From NCBI RefSeq assembly GCF_002205635.1, contig NZ_NISJ01000012.1, positions 56,126 to 120,125 on the forward strand: DNA of 64,000 nucleotides, read 5' to 3'. Numbering within the stretch: position 1 is the stretch's first letter; each line of letters starts with the position of its first letter. The position numbers and the translations under genes are program-made. Origin of the DNA: Sphingopyxis witflariensis (GTDB lineage Bacteria > Pseudomonadota > Alphaproteobacteria > Sphingomonadales > Sphingomonadaceae). Below are positions 18,109 through 28,010 of the stretch, in pieces. Below the pieces are notes generated by a model. That model searched no databases and was not told where the DNA came from. It was given only the letters and a program-made list of their open reading frames with translations.

Positions 18109-21100
18109 TCAGAATTCGTAGGAGATGCCCACCTTCAGGCGCCACACCGACGACGACACGTTGATCTGGTTGTCGCTGGCAATGTTGTTCAGGCCGTTGA
18201 AGCCCGAGATTACATAGCGGCCTTGGTTGTCGACAGCCTGAACTGCCGCAATGGCGCCCGAGTTGGCCGACGCGCGTCCTGCGGTAGCGATATCCTGCAG
18301 CCCTGCGAACTGGCGCCGCCGCTGCACATTCCAGTCATTGTCGAGGAAGTTCAGCAGATTGTCCATCATCGCATAGACTTTCAGCTTGTCCCGCTTGCCG
18401 AACAGGCGGCCCGGACCCGGGATTTCCTGCGAGAAGCTGAGGTCGACGTCGAAATACCAGTCGTTCGAGCAGGTGTTACGCGGAATGCTCTTGCCGCGAT
18501 ATTTGTTCGCGCACTTCAGGCTTGAAATATAGCCGTCGAGATCGGCCGCATTCTGCGCTGCCGTGCGAAGCACCGCGCCCGCCGAATTCAGCGTGTCGAG
18601 GAACACGACATTCGGATCGTTCGGACCGGTCGGGATATAGGCAAGCGCATTTTCAAAGCCCGATGCACTGTCATTGAATTCGCCGCCACCGGTGAAGGTC
18701 AGGCTGTACGGACGACCCGAGCGGGCGACGAAGGTCACTGCAAGACGCGTCGACAGATCGTCGAAGAATTCCTCGCGGAAGGCGAGGCGCGATGAGATAT
18801 TGTGCTTGCTGCTGTAGAAGCCGCGCGACGCCGCGGGGTTCTGCCGATCGAAGGCCGCCAGATTGTCATAGTTCGATCCGGCGGTCGAATTATACATGCT
18901 GCGGCGATCCTGCGCATCGGTGTAGCTGTAACCGATGTTGAAATCTACATTGCCATTCTGCGTAAACAGCCCGCCGTCGAAGGTCTTTGACAGGATGAAT
19001 GAAGCGTTGTGGCTGCGGAAGCCGGGGCCGTTGGTCAGCTGTAGTTCGTCATCGCGGTTGGTTGCAGGGCTAAAGCAGCTTGCCGTTACCCCCGAGTATA
19101 CGGGCCCCGGATTCAAACCAACCAATTCTGCAGGGCAGTTCGCTGCGTTCGGATCGATCGACGCATAAATCGGACGGCCATCAATCGTGTAGCCATTGAG
19201 ACCTTTGGTGATGTTGGGCGTCTGCGACAGATCGACAAGCGTGAACGGGTTGCGATATTTGCTGTAGATATAATCGAGATTCATGAACCAGCCGCTGAAG
19301 AAGCCCGTTTCAGCGAAGTTTAGCTGCGATGTGAAGCCGATGTTGGCGCGCAGAACTGACGGCATCTTGATGTTGGGGCTGATCGACTGAGTATCGCCTT
19401 CGCCGCGGGCAGCAGCAGCTGAGCCAGCCGTCATGAGGCAAGTGGGCAAGCCGGTAAATTGACCGTTGCTGAGCACGCTGATCTGGCCGGTCGGGCAATA
19501 ATTCTTGCCTGTATCCGCACCCGAGAAGCCGCGGCCATCATTCTGGAAGGCGTTGCCGAACCAGACGAGCGGATCGCCGCCTGAGAAGATGCCAACGCCC
19601 GCGGTCAGCTTCGGCCGGCCGAACACGGCGAAATCGTCCATGTCATAGGTCATGGCAAGGCGCGGCATGACGATCGGGTCGAGGTTGCTGAAGCCGGTTG
19701 TGTTCGAGAAGCCGTAGCGCTGCTGGAACAGGGCGTTGGCCTTAGGCTGGCCACCCGAATACCAGTCGGCACGCACGCCGACCACTGCGTTCAGGCGATC
19801 GGTGATTTCCCAATCATCCTGCGCGAAGATCGAATAGGTCGTGCGTTTGAAGGCCGCCGCGGCGTCGCGGATGTCGCCGGTCGCGGTGAAATTGCCTTCG
19901 GCGCCGACGGCGGTCCCGTTCGCAATCTGGGTTGCGGTTGGGTTGGTCGTCGAGCCGGGTGAAAGGAGACCCGCGCGCAAATCGGCAATATTCTTGAAAT
20001 AGAGCGTGCCGGTGGCGTTCTGGACGAACAGGTTGAACAGATCGGCCCGGTTCATTTCGAAGCCGACCTTCAACTGATGGGCACCCGCGTCGAGCTTGGC
20101 GACAGCGCGATAGGCGTCGATCTGCGTGCGCAGGTCGTTCGCGCCACGCGAGAAACCGGGACCCGCGAGAACCTGTCCCCGGTTGCCGGCTCCGTCATCG
20201 ACACCGACGATGATGCGGGTGATCGGATTGTCCGATTGCGCTTCGCCGCCGCCGATCGGATCCTGGCGATCCGTAACCTTCGAGCGCGAATAACGCAGTT
20301 CGGTCGAGAAATTGTCGGTCCACTGCGAATAGAGGCGGCCCGAATAATAATCCGACTTGGTGCCGCTCAGATAGAAGGTGTTGGCGCCGGTAACGCGCGG
20401 GTTGCTCGCCGAAGTGCTGAAATCGTCGGGACGGACCGTGCTTTCCTCGAGCCGCTGATAGGTGAGTTCGAGACGGTGGTCGTCGTTGATATGCCAGTCG
20501 AGACGGCCGAAATAGCGGTCGTTCTTGAACGGACGGCTGCGGACCAGCGGGCCGGTTTCGATGCCGTAGACGCTGCTCAGAACCTCGGAAACTTCGTTAA
20601 AGGCTGCGAGCGGAACGCCCTTGAGTTCGTTCGCATACTCTGCGCCCGCCGGACCGTCGTCCTGCGACTGGCCGGCTTCATGATGTTCATAGGCGCCGAA
20701 GAAGAAGAGGCGGTCCTTGATGATCGGCGCGCCGGCCGAGATACCCCAGCGCTTTTCTGCTTCGACCGGAGCCACGGGCTGGCCTGCAACATTGTCGCCG
20801 CGCATGCCGTTGTCGGAGTACTCGAAGAAGCCGCCGAATTTATAGTCGTTGGTCCCCGACTTGGTCACGACGTTGATCGCGCAGCCGGTGAAGGAGCCAT
20901 AGTCGACGTCGAACGGTGCGAACTGGACCTGCGTTTCGCGAACCGCGTCATAGGGGATCGGGGTCGAACTGCGCGAGGAGAAGCCGGTGTCGTTCAGGCC
21001 GTAAACGTCGCCCTGGCTGATGCCGTCGACGGTAAAAGAGTTGCCGCGATCATTGCCGCCGAGGCACGAAATGCGGTCCTGACCCGAGCCGCCGTCATCG

Positions 21101-21606
21101 CGGTCGAGGCTGACGCGTGGGTCGAGGCGGAGGATGTCGCGGACGTCGCGGTTGAACGACGGTGCGCTCGCAAGTACTTCGGTGCTGAAGCTGGTGCCCG
21201 GGCCGACTTCGAGCTGGGTGACGCGGACGCGGCTGCCAGTGACGACGATTTCGCCGCCGCCCGATGCGAGCGCGAAGGTGAGTTCGGTGTTGCCCTGCAG
21301 CGAGGTATAGACGTCCTGGATCGTCTGACCTTCAAAGCTGTCGGCGTTGACGGCGATCGTGTACGGGCCGCCCGTGGTGAGGCCGGTCGTCGTGAAGCGG
21401 CCGTCGGTGCCCGTGGTGATCGTGCGCGCCGAGCCGGTACGGGTGTCGGTGACGACGACGGTTGCGCCGCCGATCGCGGCGCCGCTGTCGTCCTTGACCT
21501 GGCCCTGGATGCCGGTGGTGATCTGCTGCGCTTGCGCCGGCGCCGCGATGACGGTCGCGACGCTGATAGCCATCAGGCTAGCGGCGATCGAATAACGAAG
21601 TTTCAT
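18109..21606 (-). CDS. TonB-dependent outer-membrane receptor, Oar-like with N-terminal carboxypeptidase-regulatory-like domain
   Basis: 1165-aa outer-membrane receptor. A cleavable signal peptide (YSIAASLMAISVATVIAA, cleavage after AQA) leads to a CarboxypepD_reg-like beta-sandwich (residues 30-110, GQVKDDSGAAIGGATVVVTD). The plug domain follows (EIVVTGSRV, then TVDGISQGD) and a long beta-barrel ends in a terminal aromatic residue (KVGISYEF). The plan is like Myxococcus Oar and the large sphingomonad receptors. The imported substrate is unknown and no specific transport genes are adjacent. The ATG at 21606 was chosen because the signal peptide starts there. Confidence 0.93.
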   Translation of the reverse strand: MKLRYSIAASLMAISVATVIAAPAQAQQITTGIQGQVKDDSGAAIGGATVVVTDTRTGSARTITTGTDGRFTTTGLTTGGPYTIAVNADSFEGQTIQDVYTSLQGNTELTFALASGGGEIVVTGSRVRVTQLEVGPGTSFSTEVLASAPSFNRDVRDILRLDPRVSLDRDDGGSGQDRISCLGGNDRGNSFTVDGISQGDVYGLNDTGFSSRSSTPIPYDAVRETQVQFAPFDVDYGSFTGCAINVVTKSGTNDYKFGGFFEYSDNGMRGDNVAGQPVAPVEAEKRWGISAGAPIIKDRLFFFGAYEHHEAGQSQDDGPAGAEYANELKGVPLAAFNEVSEVLSSVYGIETGPLVRSRPFKNDRYFGRLDWHINDDHRLELTYQRLEESTVRPDDFSTSASNPRVTGANTFYLSGTKSDYYSGRLYSQWTDNFSTELRYSRSKVTDRQDPIGGGEAQSDNPITRIIVGVDDGAGNRGQVLAGPGFSRGANDLRTQIDAYRAVAKLDAGAHQLKVGFEMNRADLFNLFVQNATGTLYFKNIADLRAGLLSPGSTTNPTATQIANGTAVGAEGNFTATGDIRDAAAAFKRTTYSIFAQDDWEITDRLNAVVGVRADWYSGGQPKANALFQQRYGFSNTTGFSNLDPIVMPRLAMTYDMDDFAVFGRPKLTAGVGIFSGGDPLVWFGNAFQNDGRGFSGADTGKNYCPTGQISVLSNGQFTGLPTCLMTAGSAAAARGEGDTQSISPNIKMPSVLRANIGFTSQLNFAETGFFSGWFMNLDYIYSKYRNPFTLVDLSQTPNITKGLNGYTIDGRPIYASIDPNAANCPAELVGLNPGPVYSGVTASCFSPATNRDDELQLTNGPGFRSHNASFILSKTFDGGLFTQNGNVDFNIGYSYTDAQDRRSMYNSTAGSNYDNLAAFDRQNPAASRGFYSSKHNISSRLAFREEFFDDLSTRLAVTFVARSGRPYSLTFTGGGEFNDSASGFENALAYIPTGPNDPNVVFLDTLNSAGAVLRTAAQNAADLDGYISSLKCANKYRGKSIPRNTCSNDWYFDVDLSFSQEIPGPGRLFGKRDKLKVYAMMDNLLNFLDNDWNVQRRRQFAGLQDIATAGRASANSGAIAAVQAVDNQGRYVISGFNGLNNIASDNQINVSSSVWRLKVGISYEF

Positions 21607-21907
21607 GTCAGGATGTCCCCTATTTTTAGCGTCTGGCAGGCGCGGCAAATGGGGCGCGCTTGACCTGCGAGCGCCCCTGACGCCCGCATGTGGCACGATT
21701 GTGACAGCAAATGTGACAGTGCAAGCCGCGAGGGGGCCTGCGGTCAGTTCGGCGGCAGGAAAGCGCGAATTTGCGTCGCGGCCCGGGAGTTATCCACAGG
21801 CCGCGATGCGTTTTTTCCCGCAACTGTTGCTGCAATGCAACATAGTGGCCCCGAAGAAGGGGCGGAGTCGCGCCGCCGGCGCGACTCGGAGTACAGCAGT
21901 CAGGAAA
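21607..21907. promoter_or_regulatory. Gap between clpX end and TonB receptor start
   Basis: A 301-bp gap. Near the receptor end it has TGTGACAG twice (21700-21707 and 21712-21719, 12 bp apart) in a likely promoter zone for the receptor. It also holds a perfect DnaA-box sequence TTATCCACA at 21790-21798 and a hairpin at 21865-21887 close to the clpX stop. No gene seen. Confidence 0.6.
21865..21887 (-). terminator. Hairpin downstream of clpX
   Basis: Perfect 10-bp arms GAGTCGCGCC and GGCGCGACTC with a 3-base loop, 20 bp after the clpX stop on the minus strand. No T-run follows, so termination by it alone is uncertain. Confidence 0.55.
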
Positions 21908-23179
<1,272 letters not shown>

Positions 23180-23234
23180 ATATATTCCTCTGGCGGGCGC
23201 CAAAAGGGCGCTGCCGCGTTCATCCTAGCCCGCG

Positions 23235-23266
23235 GTCACCCAATTACAATATGGCAATTGGGTGAC
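23235..23266 (-). promoter_or_regulatory. Perfect 11-bp inverted repeat between clpP and clpX
   Basis: Arms GTCACCCAATT (23235-23245) and AATTGGGTGAC (23256-23266) with a 10-base spacer. It lies 55 bp before the clpX ATG. No T-run follows on the minus strand, so it looks more like a protein-binding operator or an RNA stability/attenuation stem than a terminator. Confidence 0.6.
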
Positions 23267-23348
23267 ATGGGGACAATGTCTGCCTGACAGGGGGCGGTAA
23301 ATATGGCGTCAAGAAACGCGCTGGCCGTCCCCCGGCCGGGCAGAAAAA

Positions 23349-23999
23349 TCAGGGCGTCGGGCCTTCGCTGACATCCTTGGGCGCGTCGGTATCGGTGACA
23401 CCCGGGCGGCGGTCATAAACCTGATCGACAAGGCCGAATTCCTTGGCTTCGTCGGCTTCGAGGAAGGTGTCGCGGTCCATCGCCTTTTCAATCTCTTTCA
23501 GCGACTTGCCGGTATATTTGACATAGAGATCATTCATCCGCTTGCGGATGCGCAGGATTTCGCGCGCCTGGATTTCAATGTCCGACGCCATGCCGCGCGC
23601 GCCGCCCGAGGGCTGATGCACCATCACGCGAGCGTTGGTCAGCGCGACGCGCATACCGGGTTCGCCCGCGGCGAGCAGGAAGCTGCCCATCGACGCTGCC
23701 TGGCCGATGCACACCGTGCCGACGCGCGGACGAATATATTGCATCGTGTCGTGAATCGCCATGCCCGCCGTGACGACTCCGCCCGGCGAGTTGATGTACA
23801 TCCAGATGTCCTTCTTCGGATTCTCCGATTCGAGGAACAGCAGCTGGGCGGTGATCAGCGAGGCCATATTATCCTCGACCTCGCCGGTGACGAAGATGAT
23901 CCGTTCACGCAGCAGGCGAGAGAAAATGTCAAAGCTGCGTTCGCCGCGGCTCGTCTGTTCGACGACTACGGGTACCAGCGCACTCAGCGGATCGATCAT
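23349..23999 (-). CDS. clpP: ClpP, proteolytic subunit of the Clp protease
   Basis: 216-aa serine peptidase. The catalytic serine is in [14 protein letters not shown], the histidine in [11 protein letters not shown] and the aspartate in [12 protein letters not shown]. Start [20 protein letters not shown] matches the alphaproteobacterial family. I chose the ATG at 23999 because AAGGACG lies at the right distance. An ATG six codons earlier (24017) lacks a ribosome-binding site. It assembles into 14-mers that dock ClpX or ClpA. Confidence 0.95.
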   Translation of the reverse strand: MIDPLSALVPVVVEQTSRGERSFDIFSRLLRERIIFVTGEVEDNMASLITAQLLFLESENPKKDIWMYINSPGGVVTAGMAIHDTMQYIRPRVGTVCIGQAASMGSFLLAAGEPGMRVALTNARVMVHQPSGGARGMASDIEIQAREILRIRKRMNDLYVKYTGKSLKEIEKAMDRDTFLEADEAKEFGLVDQVYDRRPGVTDTDAPKDVSEGPTP

Positions 24000-24099
24000 C
24001 TGTATTTCGTCCTTCATTATTGGAGCGCCGCGCCGAGAACCGGCTGGCTGGCCCCTCCGCCATCCTACATCGTCGCCAACCGGAATGGTTTCAAGGGGG

Positions 24100-24136
24100 C
24101 AAAAAAGAAGGGGCGGGAAAGTCCCGCCCCGTTTTA
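24100..24136 (-). terminator. Terminator of fdxA
   Basis: Arms GGGGCGGGA (24110-24118) and TCCCGCCCC (24122-24130) with an AAG loop. On the minus strand it is followed by TTCTTTTTTG. It lies just after the fdxA stop, and a weaker T-run on the plus side makes it partly bidirectional. Confidence 0.88.
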
Positions 24137-24138
24137 TG

Positions 24139-24477
24139 TCAGTCGCCTTCGCCGGGTTCGGGCGAGAAGAGCGTCTCGAACTTGTTCTCGACCCCCTTAA
24201 ACTCGTCGGCGTCGGCGGGGCTGTCCTTCTTCACCGTGATGTTCGGCCATTCGGCGCTGAACTTGGTGTTCACTTCCAGCCATTTTTCGAGGCCGCTTTC
24301 GGTGTCGGGCAGGATCGCCTCGGCCGGACATTCGGGTTCGCAAACGCCGCAATCGATGCATTCATTGGGGTTGATGACGAGCATATTCTCGCCCTCATAG
24401 AAGCAGTCGACGGGGCAAACCTCGACACAATCCATATATTTGCACCGGACACAGGCATCGGTGACGACATAGGTCAT
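24139..24477 (-). CDS. fdxA: FdxA-type 7Fe ferredoxin
   Basis: 112-aa ferredoxin binding one 3Fe-4S and one 4Fe-4S cluster. The cysteine motifs are [18 protein letters not shown] near residue 9 and [12 protein letters not shown] near residue 40. The C-terminal extension (about residues 60-112) is typical of the Azotobacter FdI / FdxA type. It is a soluble electron carrier; partner unknown. It ends at a strong terminator and seems to be a single-gene unit. Confidence 0.95.
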   Translation of the reverse strand: MTYVVTDACVRCKYMDCVEVCPVDCFYEGENMLVINPNECIDCGVCEPECPAEAILPDTESGLEKWLEVNTKFSAEWPNITVKKDSPADADEFKGVENKFETLFSPEPGEGD

Positions 24478-24590
24478 GGGTATAGGCTCCCTTGGTCGGC
24501 GGCCCCCAGGCCGCCCGAAATTGCGATTCTTCGCCTCCTATGCCGCACGGCGGCGACGCGTCAACGCTTTGCTACAGTTGCGAATCACTC

Positions 24591-24950
24591 TCATTGCATA
24601 GGATGGCGCCCACGCTTTTGCGCCACAGCATTTTCTGGGGGGCTGATAGCGGAAGTGACAGCGGCCGGGGCGTTCGCGTCAAGACGGGCATAGCAGGCCT
24701 GCGCTTCGCTTGGCGGGCCGCGGCGCATGGGTAACGCGAGCAGGCGCACAACCTCAATATGTTCACCGACCGGCAGCACGAGAGTCTGCCCGACATGGAC
24801 CGCGCAGGACGAGCGGGTGACGCGCCGCCCGTCGAGCCGAATATGCCCTGCGGCGACGATGGCCTGGGCGATGCTGCGCGAGCGCGCGAAGCGCAGATAC
24901 CAGAGCAGCTTGTCGAGCCGGATGCTTCCCGCGGCGCCCGGGCTGGCCAT
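24591..24950 (-). CDS. S4-domain RNA-binding protein (Hsp15/HslR-like)
   Basis: 119-aa protein. The S4 domain at residues 10-60 has IRLDKLLWYLRFARSRSIAQ and GHIRLDGRRVTRSS, as in the ribosome-associated heat-shock protein Hsp15. A variable tail of about 40 residues follows. Its ATG shares one base with the helicase stop (TAATG), so it should be translated by re-initiation. Probable role in ribosome rescue or RNA handling (family inference). Confidence 0.88.
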   Translation of the reverse strand: MASPGAAGSIRLDKLLWYLRFARSRSIAQAIVAAGHIRLDGRRVTRSSCAVHVGQTLVLPVGEHIEVVRLLALPMRRGPPSEAQACYARLDANAPAAVTSAISPPENAVAQKRGRHPMQ

Positions 24951-27724
24951 TAATCCTCGCGCGCGCTCGCGAGGAGCGCGGCAAGCCCGGCAAACGGGCT
25001 GTTCGGCGATGGACCCCGGCGTGGTGGACGATCGCGTTCGGGTGGGCGTGGTGCGGGCCGGTCCGATTTGGTCGCCGGCCCTTTGCCCCGCTTTGCTGGC
25101 GGCCGTGCCGTATGACCATTCGTGCTGGGGGTTGTCCCCTTGGCATTCCCGCCATTTTTGTTGCCATGTTTGCGGCGCGGGCGCTTCTCGGCGCTCTTGC
25201 GCCCCGACCAGCGCCAGCGTTCGAGCGCAGGTTCGCCGATGGTGCGAAAGCCGAAGCTTTGCAGCAGCGCGCGTCGAGCTTCCGCGTCGAGCCCCAGCGA
25301 GGTCGCGAGCGCAGGATCGATCGCAAAGCCCGGCGGCGCGGCGGCGGGGAGGCCGTTCCCGCTTTCTTCGGGCAGGTCCGGTTCAAGGTCATGATGCGGG
25401 TCGGCGCCGGCGATCGGGGCGGGCGGCGGGGCTGCCGCCTGCAGCCGCGCGGCATGCGCCTGGCGTGCCAACTTCTCGGCCATGTCGATCCGCAGCCAGC
25501 CGGCCCCGCAGCGGCGGAACCCCGCGATGCCGAGGGCGATTCCCGCGCCCTCCTTTTGCCACACCGCGCCGTGCGGGGGCAGCGCGGCGATCGTGCCGCC
25601 CTGTTGCGCCGCGATCAGCGCGGCGCGCCAGCGCACCGCTTCGGGTTTGAGCAATTGCGGGTGGAACAGGTCGAGCGAGCCGATGGTGAGCCCGAGCTTG
25701 CGAAGCTGCGGACGTTCCTCGGCCGCCATGACCGAAAGCTGTTCATCGACCGCGGCACGCGCGACGAGCCCGCTGCCGTCGACCAGTGCGGCGAGCAGCG
25801 CGCGAACGCGCGGCGGGGTGAAAAGATCGCCCGCGGCTTCGCCCATTGCGGCGAGCGGTCCGGCGTGGCGCGCGAGCTGTTGGGCGACATATTGCTGCAA
25901 TCGTTCGATAATCGCCTGAACCTGCTGGGGCTCGAGCCTGCGCAGCGACGGGTCGATCAGGATCGCCGGCTGAACCAGCGTCGGTCCGCGGCCGAGCGTC
26001 GCGACGACATGGCCGTGCCATGCGAGGCGTGGCGGCGTCCCGGCCTCGCTGACCAGCGCCAGTGCATTGTCGTCGCCTTCGGCCAGTGCAGTCGCGCGCC
26101 GTGCGAGTTCGGCGCGCAGATGCTTCTCGGCGGCGGCGAGCAGCATCTTGTGGTCGCTCGCGCGCGCCACCGGGTCGACCTTGAACTGAAAGCCCTTGAG
26201 CGTTCCGATCGGTTCGCCATCGACCGCAACGGTGCCGTCGGCGGCGACCGCGACCGGCAGCGCGGCGTGGCGTTGCCCGGCGTCGCGAAGCAGCAGCGCG
26301 AGGCGACGGTCGACGAAGCGCTGTGCGAGCGCGGCATGCAGCGCGTCGGACAGCCGCGATTCGAGATCCTGCGTCTGTTCGGTCCAGCCCGCGGCGCCCG
26401 CGATCCAGTCGCCGCGCTGGGCGATGAAGCAGAGCGTGCGGACCGCGGCGATGCGGCTCGCGAGCTGGTCGATATCGCCCTCGACGTCGTTCAGCCTGGC
26501 AAGTTTGCGGGCATACCAGTCGGGATCGATCATCCCGTCGCCGTTGGTGCGCCATTGCCACAGCTTCAGCACGGTGCGGCTGTGATGTTCGGCGCCCAAT
26601 TGTTCGAAATCGGGAAGGCCGCAGACGTCCCAGAGGCGCTGGACGGCGTCGAAATCGCCGCCGCGCGCGCGGACTTCAAGGTCGCCCGCCAGATGTTTGA
26701 GTACGGCGATATCGACCGCTTCGGGCGCCGGGCGCAACGACGGGTCCGACGGCGGCCGCGCAAGATCGGACAGCAGTTGGTCGAGTGAGCCGAAGCCCGG
26801 GGTCGGATTGCGCCAGAACAGGCTGGCGAGCGGCGGGAAATGATGCCCCTCGATCGCGGCAATTTCCTCGGGCGTGAAGCCGCCTTGCGGCAGGCCGACG
26901 GTGCCGAAGCTGCCATCCTGCTGGTGCCGCCCGGCGCGCCCGGCGATCTGCGCCATTTCCGAAACGGTCAGCCGCCGCAGCCGCCGCCCGTCGAATTTCT
27001 GCAGGCTCGCGAAGGCGACGTGCTGGACGTCGAGATTGAGCCCCATGCCGATCGCGTCGGTGGCGACAAGATAGTCGACCTCGCCCGCCTCGAACATCGC
27101 GACCTGCGAATTGCGCGTCTTGGGGCTGAGCGCTCCCATCACCACTGCGGCGCCGCCAGAGAAACGACGCAGCATTTCGGCGATCGCGTAAACCTCCTCG
27201 GCCGAAAAGGCGACGATGGCCGAGCGTTTGGGTAGCCGCGACAGTTTCGACGACCCCGCATAGCTGAGGGTCGAAAAGCGCGGACGGGTGACGATGTCCG
27301 CCTCGGGCACCAGTTTGCGCACAAGGCCCTTGATGCTGGCGGAGCCGAGGATCATCGTTTCCTCGCGGCCGCGCGCGCGCAGCAGGCGGTCGGTGAAGAC
27401 ATGGCCGCGTTCGGGGTCGGCGCCCAACTGCGCTTCGTCGATCCCGACAAAGGCGACATCGCGTTCGATGGGCAGCGCCTCCATCGTGCCGAGCAGATAG
27501 CGCGCTTGCGTCGGCATGATCCGCTCTTCGCCCGTGACGAGCGCCACCTGCGCGGGGCCCTTGATCGCGACGACGCGATCGTAAACCTCGCGCGCCAACA
27601 GGCGCAGCGGAAAGCCGATCATCCCGCTGCTATGAGCGGTCAGACGCTCGACCGCCAAATGGGTTTTGCCGGTGTTGGTGGGGCCAAGGACGGCCTTGAC
27701 CGGGTGGGGTGAGGGAGGTGACAT
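24950..27724 (-). CDS. SUV3-like DEAD/DEAH-box RNA helicase
   Basis: 924-aa helicase of the mitochondrial SUV3 type, common in alphaproteobacteria. Walker A is LGPTNTGKTHLAVERL near residue 14, the DEAD-like box FVGIDEAQLGADPERG, and motif VI QIAGRAGRHQQDG. A long C-terminal region follows, ending in a basic, low-complexity tail (SAEKRPRRKHGNKNGGNAKG) likely to bind RNA. In mitochondria SUV3 works with a 3' exonuclease in RNA decay; here the partner is unknown. The ATG at 27724 directly precedes the Walker region, and an upstream in-frame extension was rejected. Confidence 0.92.
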   Translation of the reverse strand: MSPPSPHPVKAVLGPTNTGKTHLAVERLTAHSSGMIGFPLRLLAREVYDRVVAIKGPAQVALVTGEERIMPTQARYLLGTMEALPIERDVAFVGIDEAQLGADPERGHVFTDRLLRARGREETMILGSASIKGLVRKLVPEADIVTRPRFSTLSYAGSSKLSRLPKRSAIVAFSAEEVYAIAEMLRRFSGGAAVVMGALSPKTRNSQVAMFEAGEVDYLVATDAIGMGLNLDVQHVAFASLQKFDGRRLRRLTVSEMAQIAGRAGRHQQDGSFGTVGLPQGGFTPEEIAAIEGHHFPPLASLFWRNPTPGFGSLDQLLSDLARPPSDPSLRPAPEAVDIAVLKHLAGDLEVRARGGDFDAVQRLWDVCGLPDFEQLGAEHHSRTVLKLWQWRTNGDGMIDPDWYARKLARLNDVEGDIDQLASRIAAVRTLCFIAQRGDWIAGAAGWTEQTQDLESRLSDALHAALAQRFVDRRLALLLRDAGQRHAALPVAVAADGTVAVDGEPIGTLKGFQFKVDPVARASDHKMLLAAAEKHLRAELARRATALAEGDDNALALVSEAGTPPRLAWHGHVVATLGRGPTLVQPAILIDPSLRRLEPQQVQAIIERLQQYVAQQLARHAGPLAAMGEAAGDLFTPPRVRALLAALVDGSGLVARAAVDEQLSVMAAEERPQLRKLGLTIGSLDLFHPQLLKPEAVRWRAALIAAQQGGTIAALPPHGAVWQKEGAGIALGIAGFRRCGAGWLRIDMAEKLARQAHAARLQAAAPPPAPIAGADPHHDLEPDLPEESGNGLPAAAPPGFAIDPALATSLGLDAEARRALLQSFGFRTIGEPALERWRWSGRKSAEKRPRRKHGNKNGGNAKGTTPSTNGHTARPPAKRGKGPATKSDRPAPRPPERDRPPRRGPSPNSPFAGLAALLASARED

Positions 27725-27882
27725 TGTCTTGCCGCTACGCTGGCATGGCGGGCGGCGGCGCGCAACAGGCGATCGCTCCACGGCGGCGGAAAGGCGAAAT
27801 TTTTACTGCATCTTGTGTCGGGAGCTGCGTCGCGTCCCGGGCCCGACACGGCTTGCCGCAAGGGCAAATTCCTCAGGTCCCG

Positions 27883-27898
27883 TTAAATTGACTTTAAC
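27883..27898 (+). promoter_or_regulatory. Perfect CtrA box before the M23 peptidase gene
   Basis: TTAA (27883-27886), seven bases, then TTAAC (27894-27898): the full CtrA consensus TTAA-N7-TTAAC. It is also part of a perfect 8-bp inverted repeat, CCGTTAAA / TTTAACGG (27880-27900). It lies about 110 bp before the chosen start. Control of a cell-wall hydrolase by the cell-cycle regulator CtrA is plausible. The binding itself is inferred. Confidence 0.65.
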
Positions 27899-28010
27899 GG
27901 CCTTTGTTTACAGATATTGTCACGGAAACATCATCGGCGGCGCTCGCGAGGGGCGGGTCGCCGAATGGGGGTCGCACTTTTTGCTCCAGCGTCACGAACC
28001 CATTGCGGGA

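Noticed and set aside
20077..21663. Long open frame antisense to the TonB receptor
   Set aside because: A shadow of high-GC codon bias; the receptor reading has clear signal peptide, plug and barrel.
21790..21798. Replication origin
   Set aside because: Only one DnaA box, no AT-rich unwinding element and no origin-linked genes.
25112..26788. 558-codon open frame antisense to the SUV3-like helicase
   Set aside because: Mirror of the GC-rich helicase gene; no family features.
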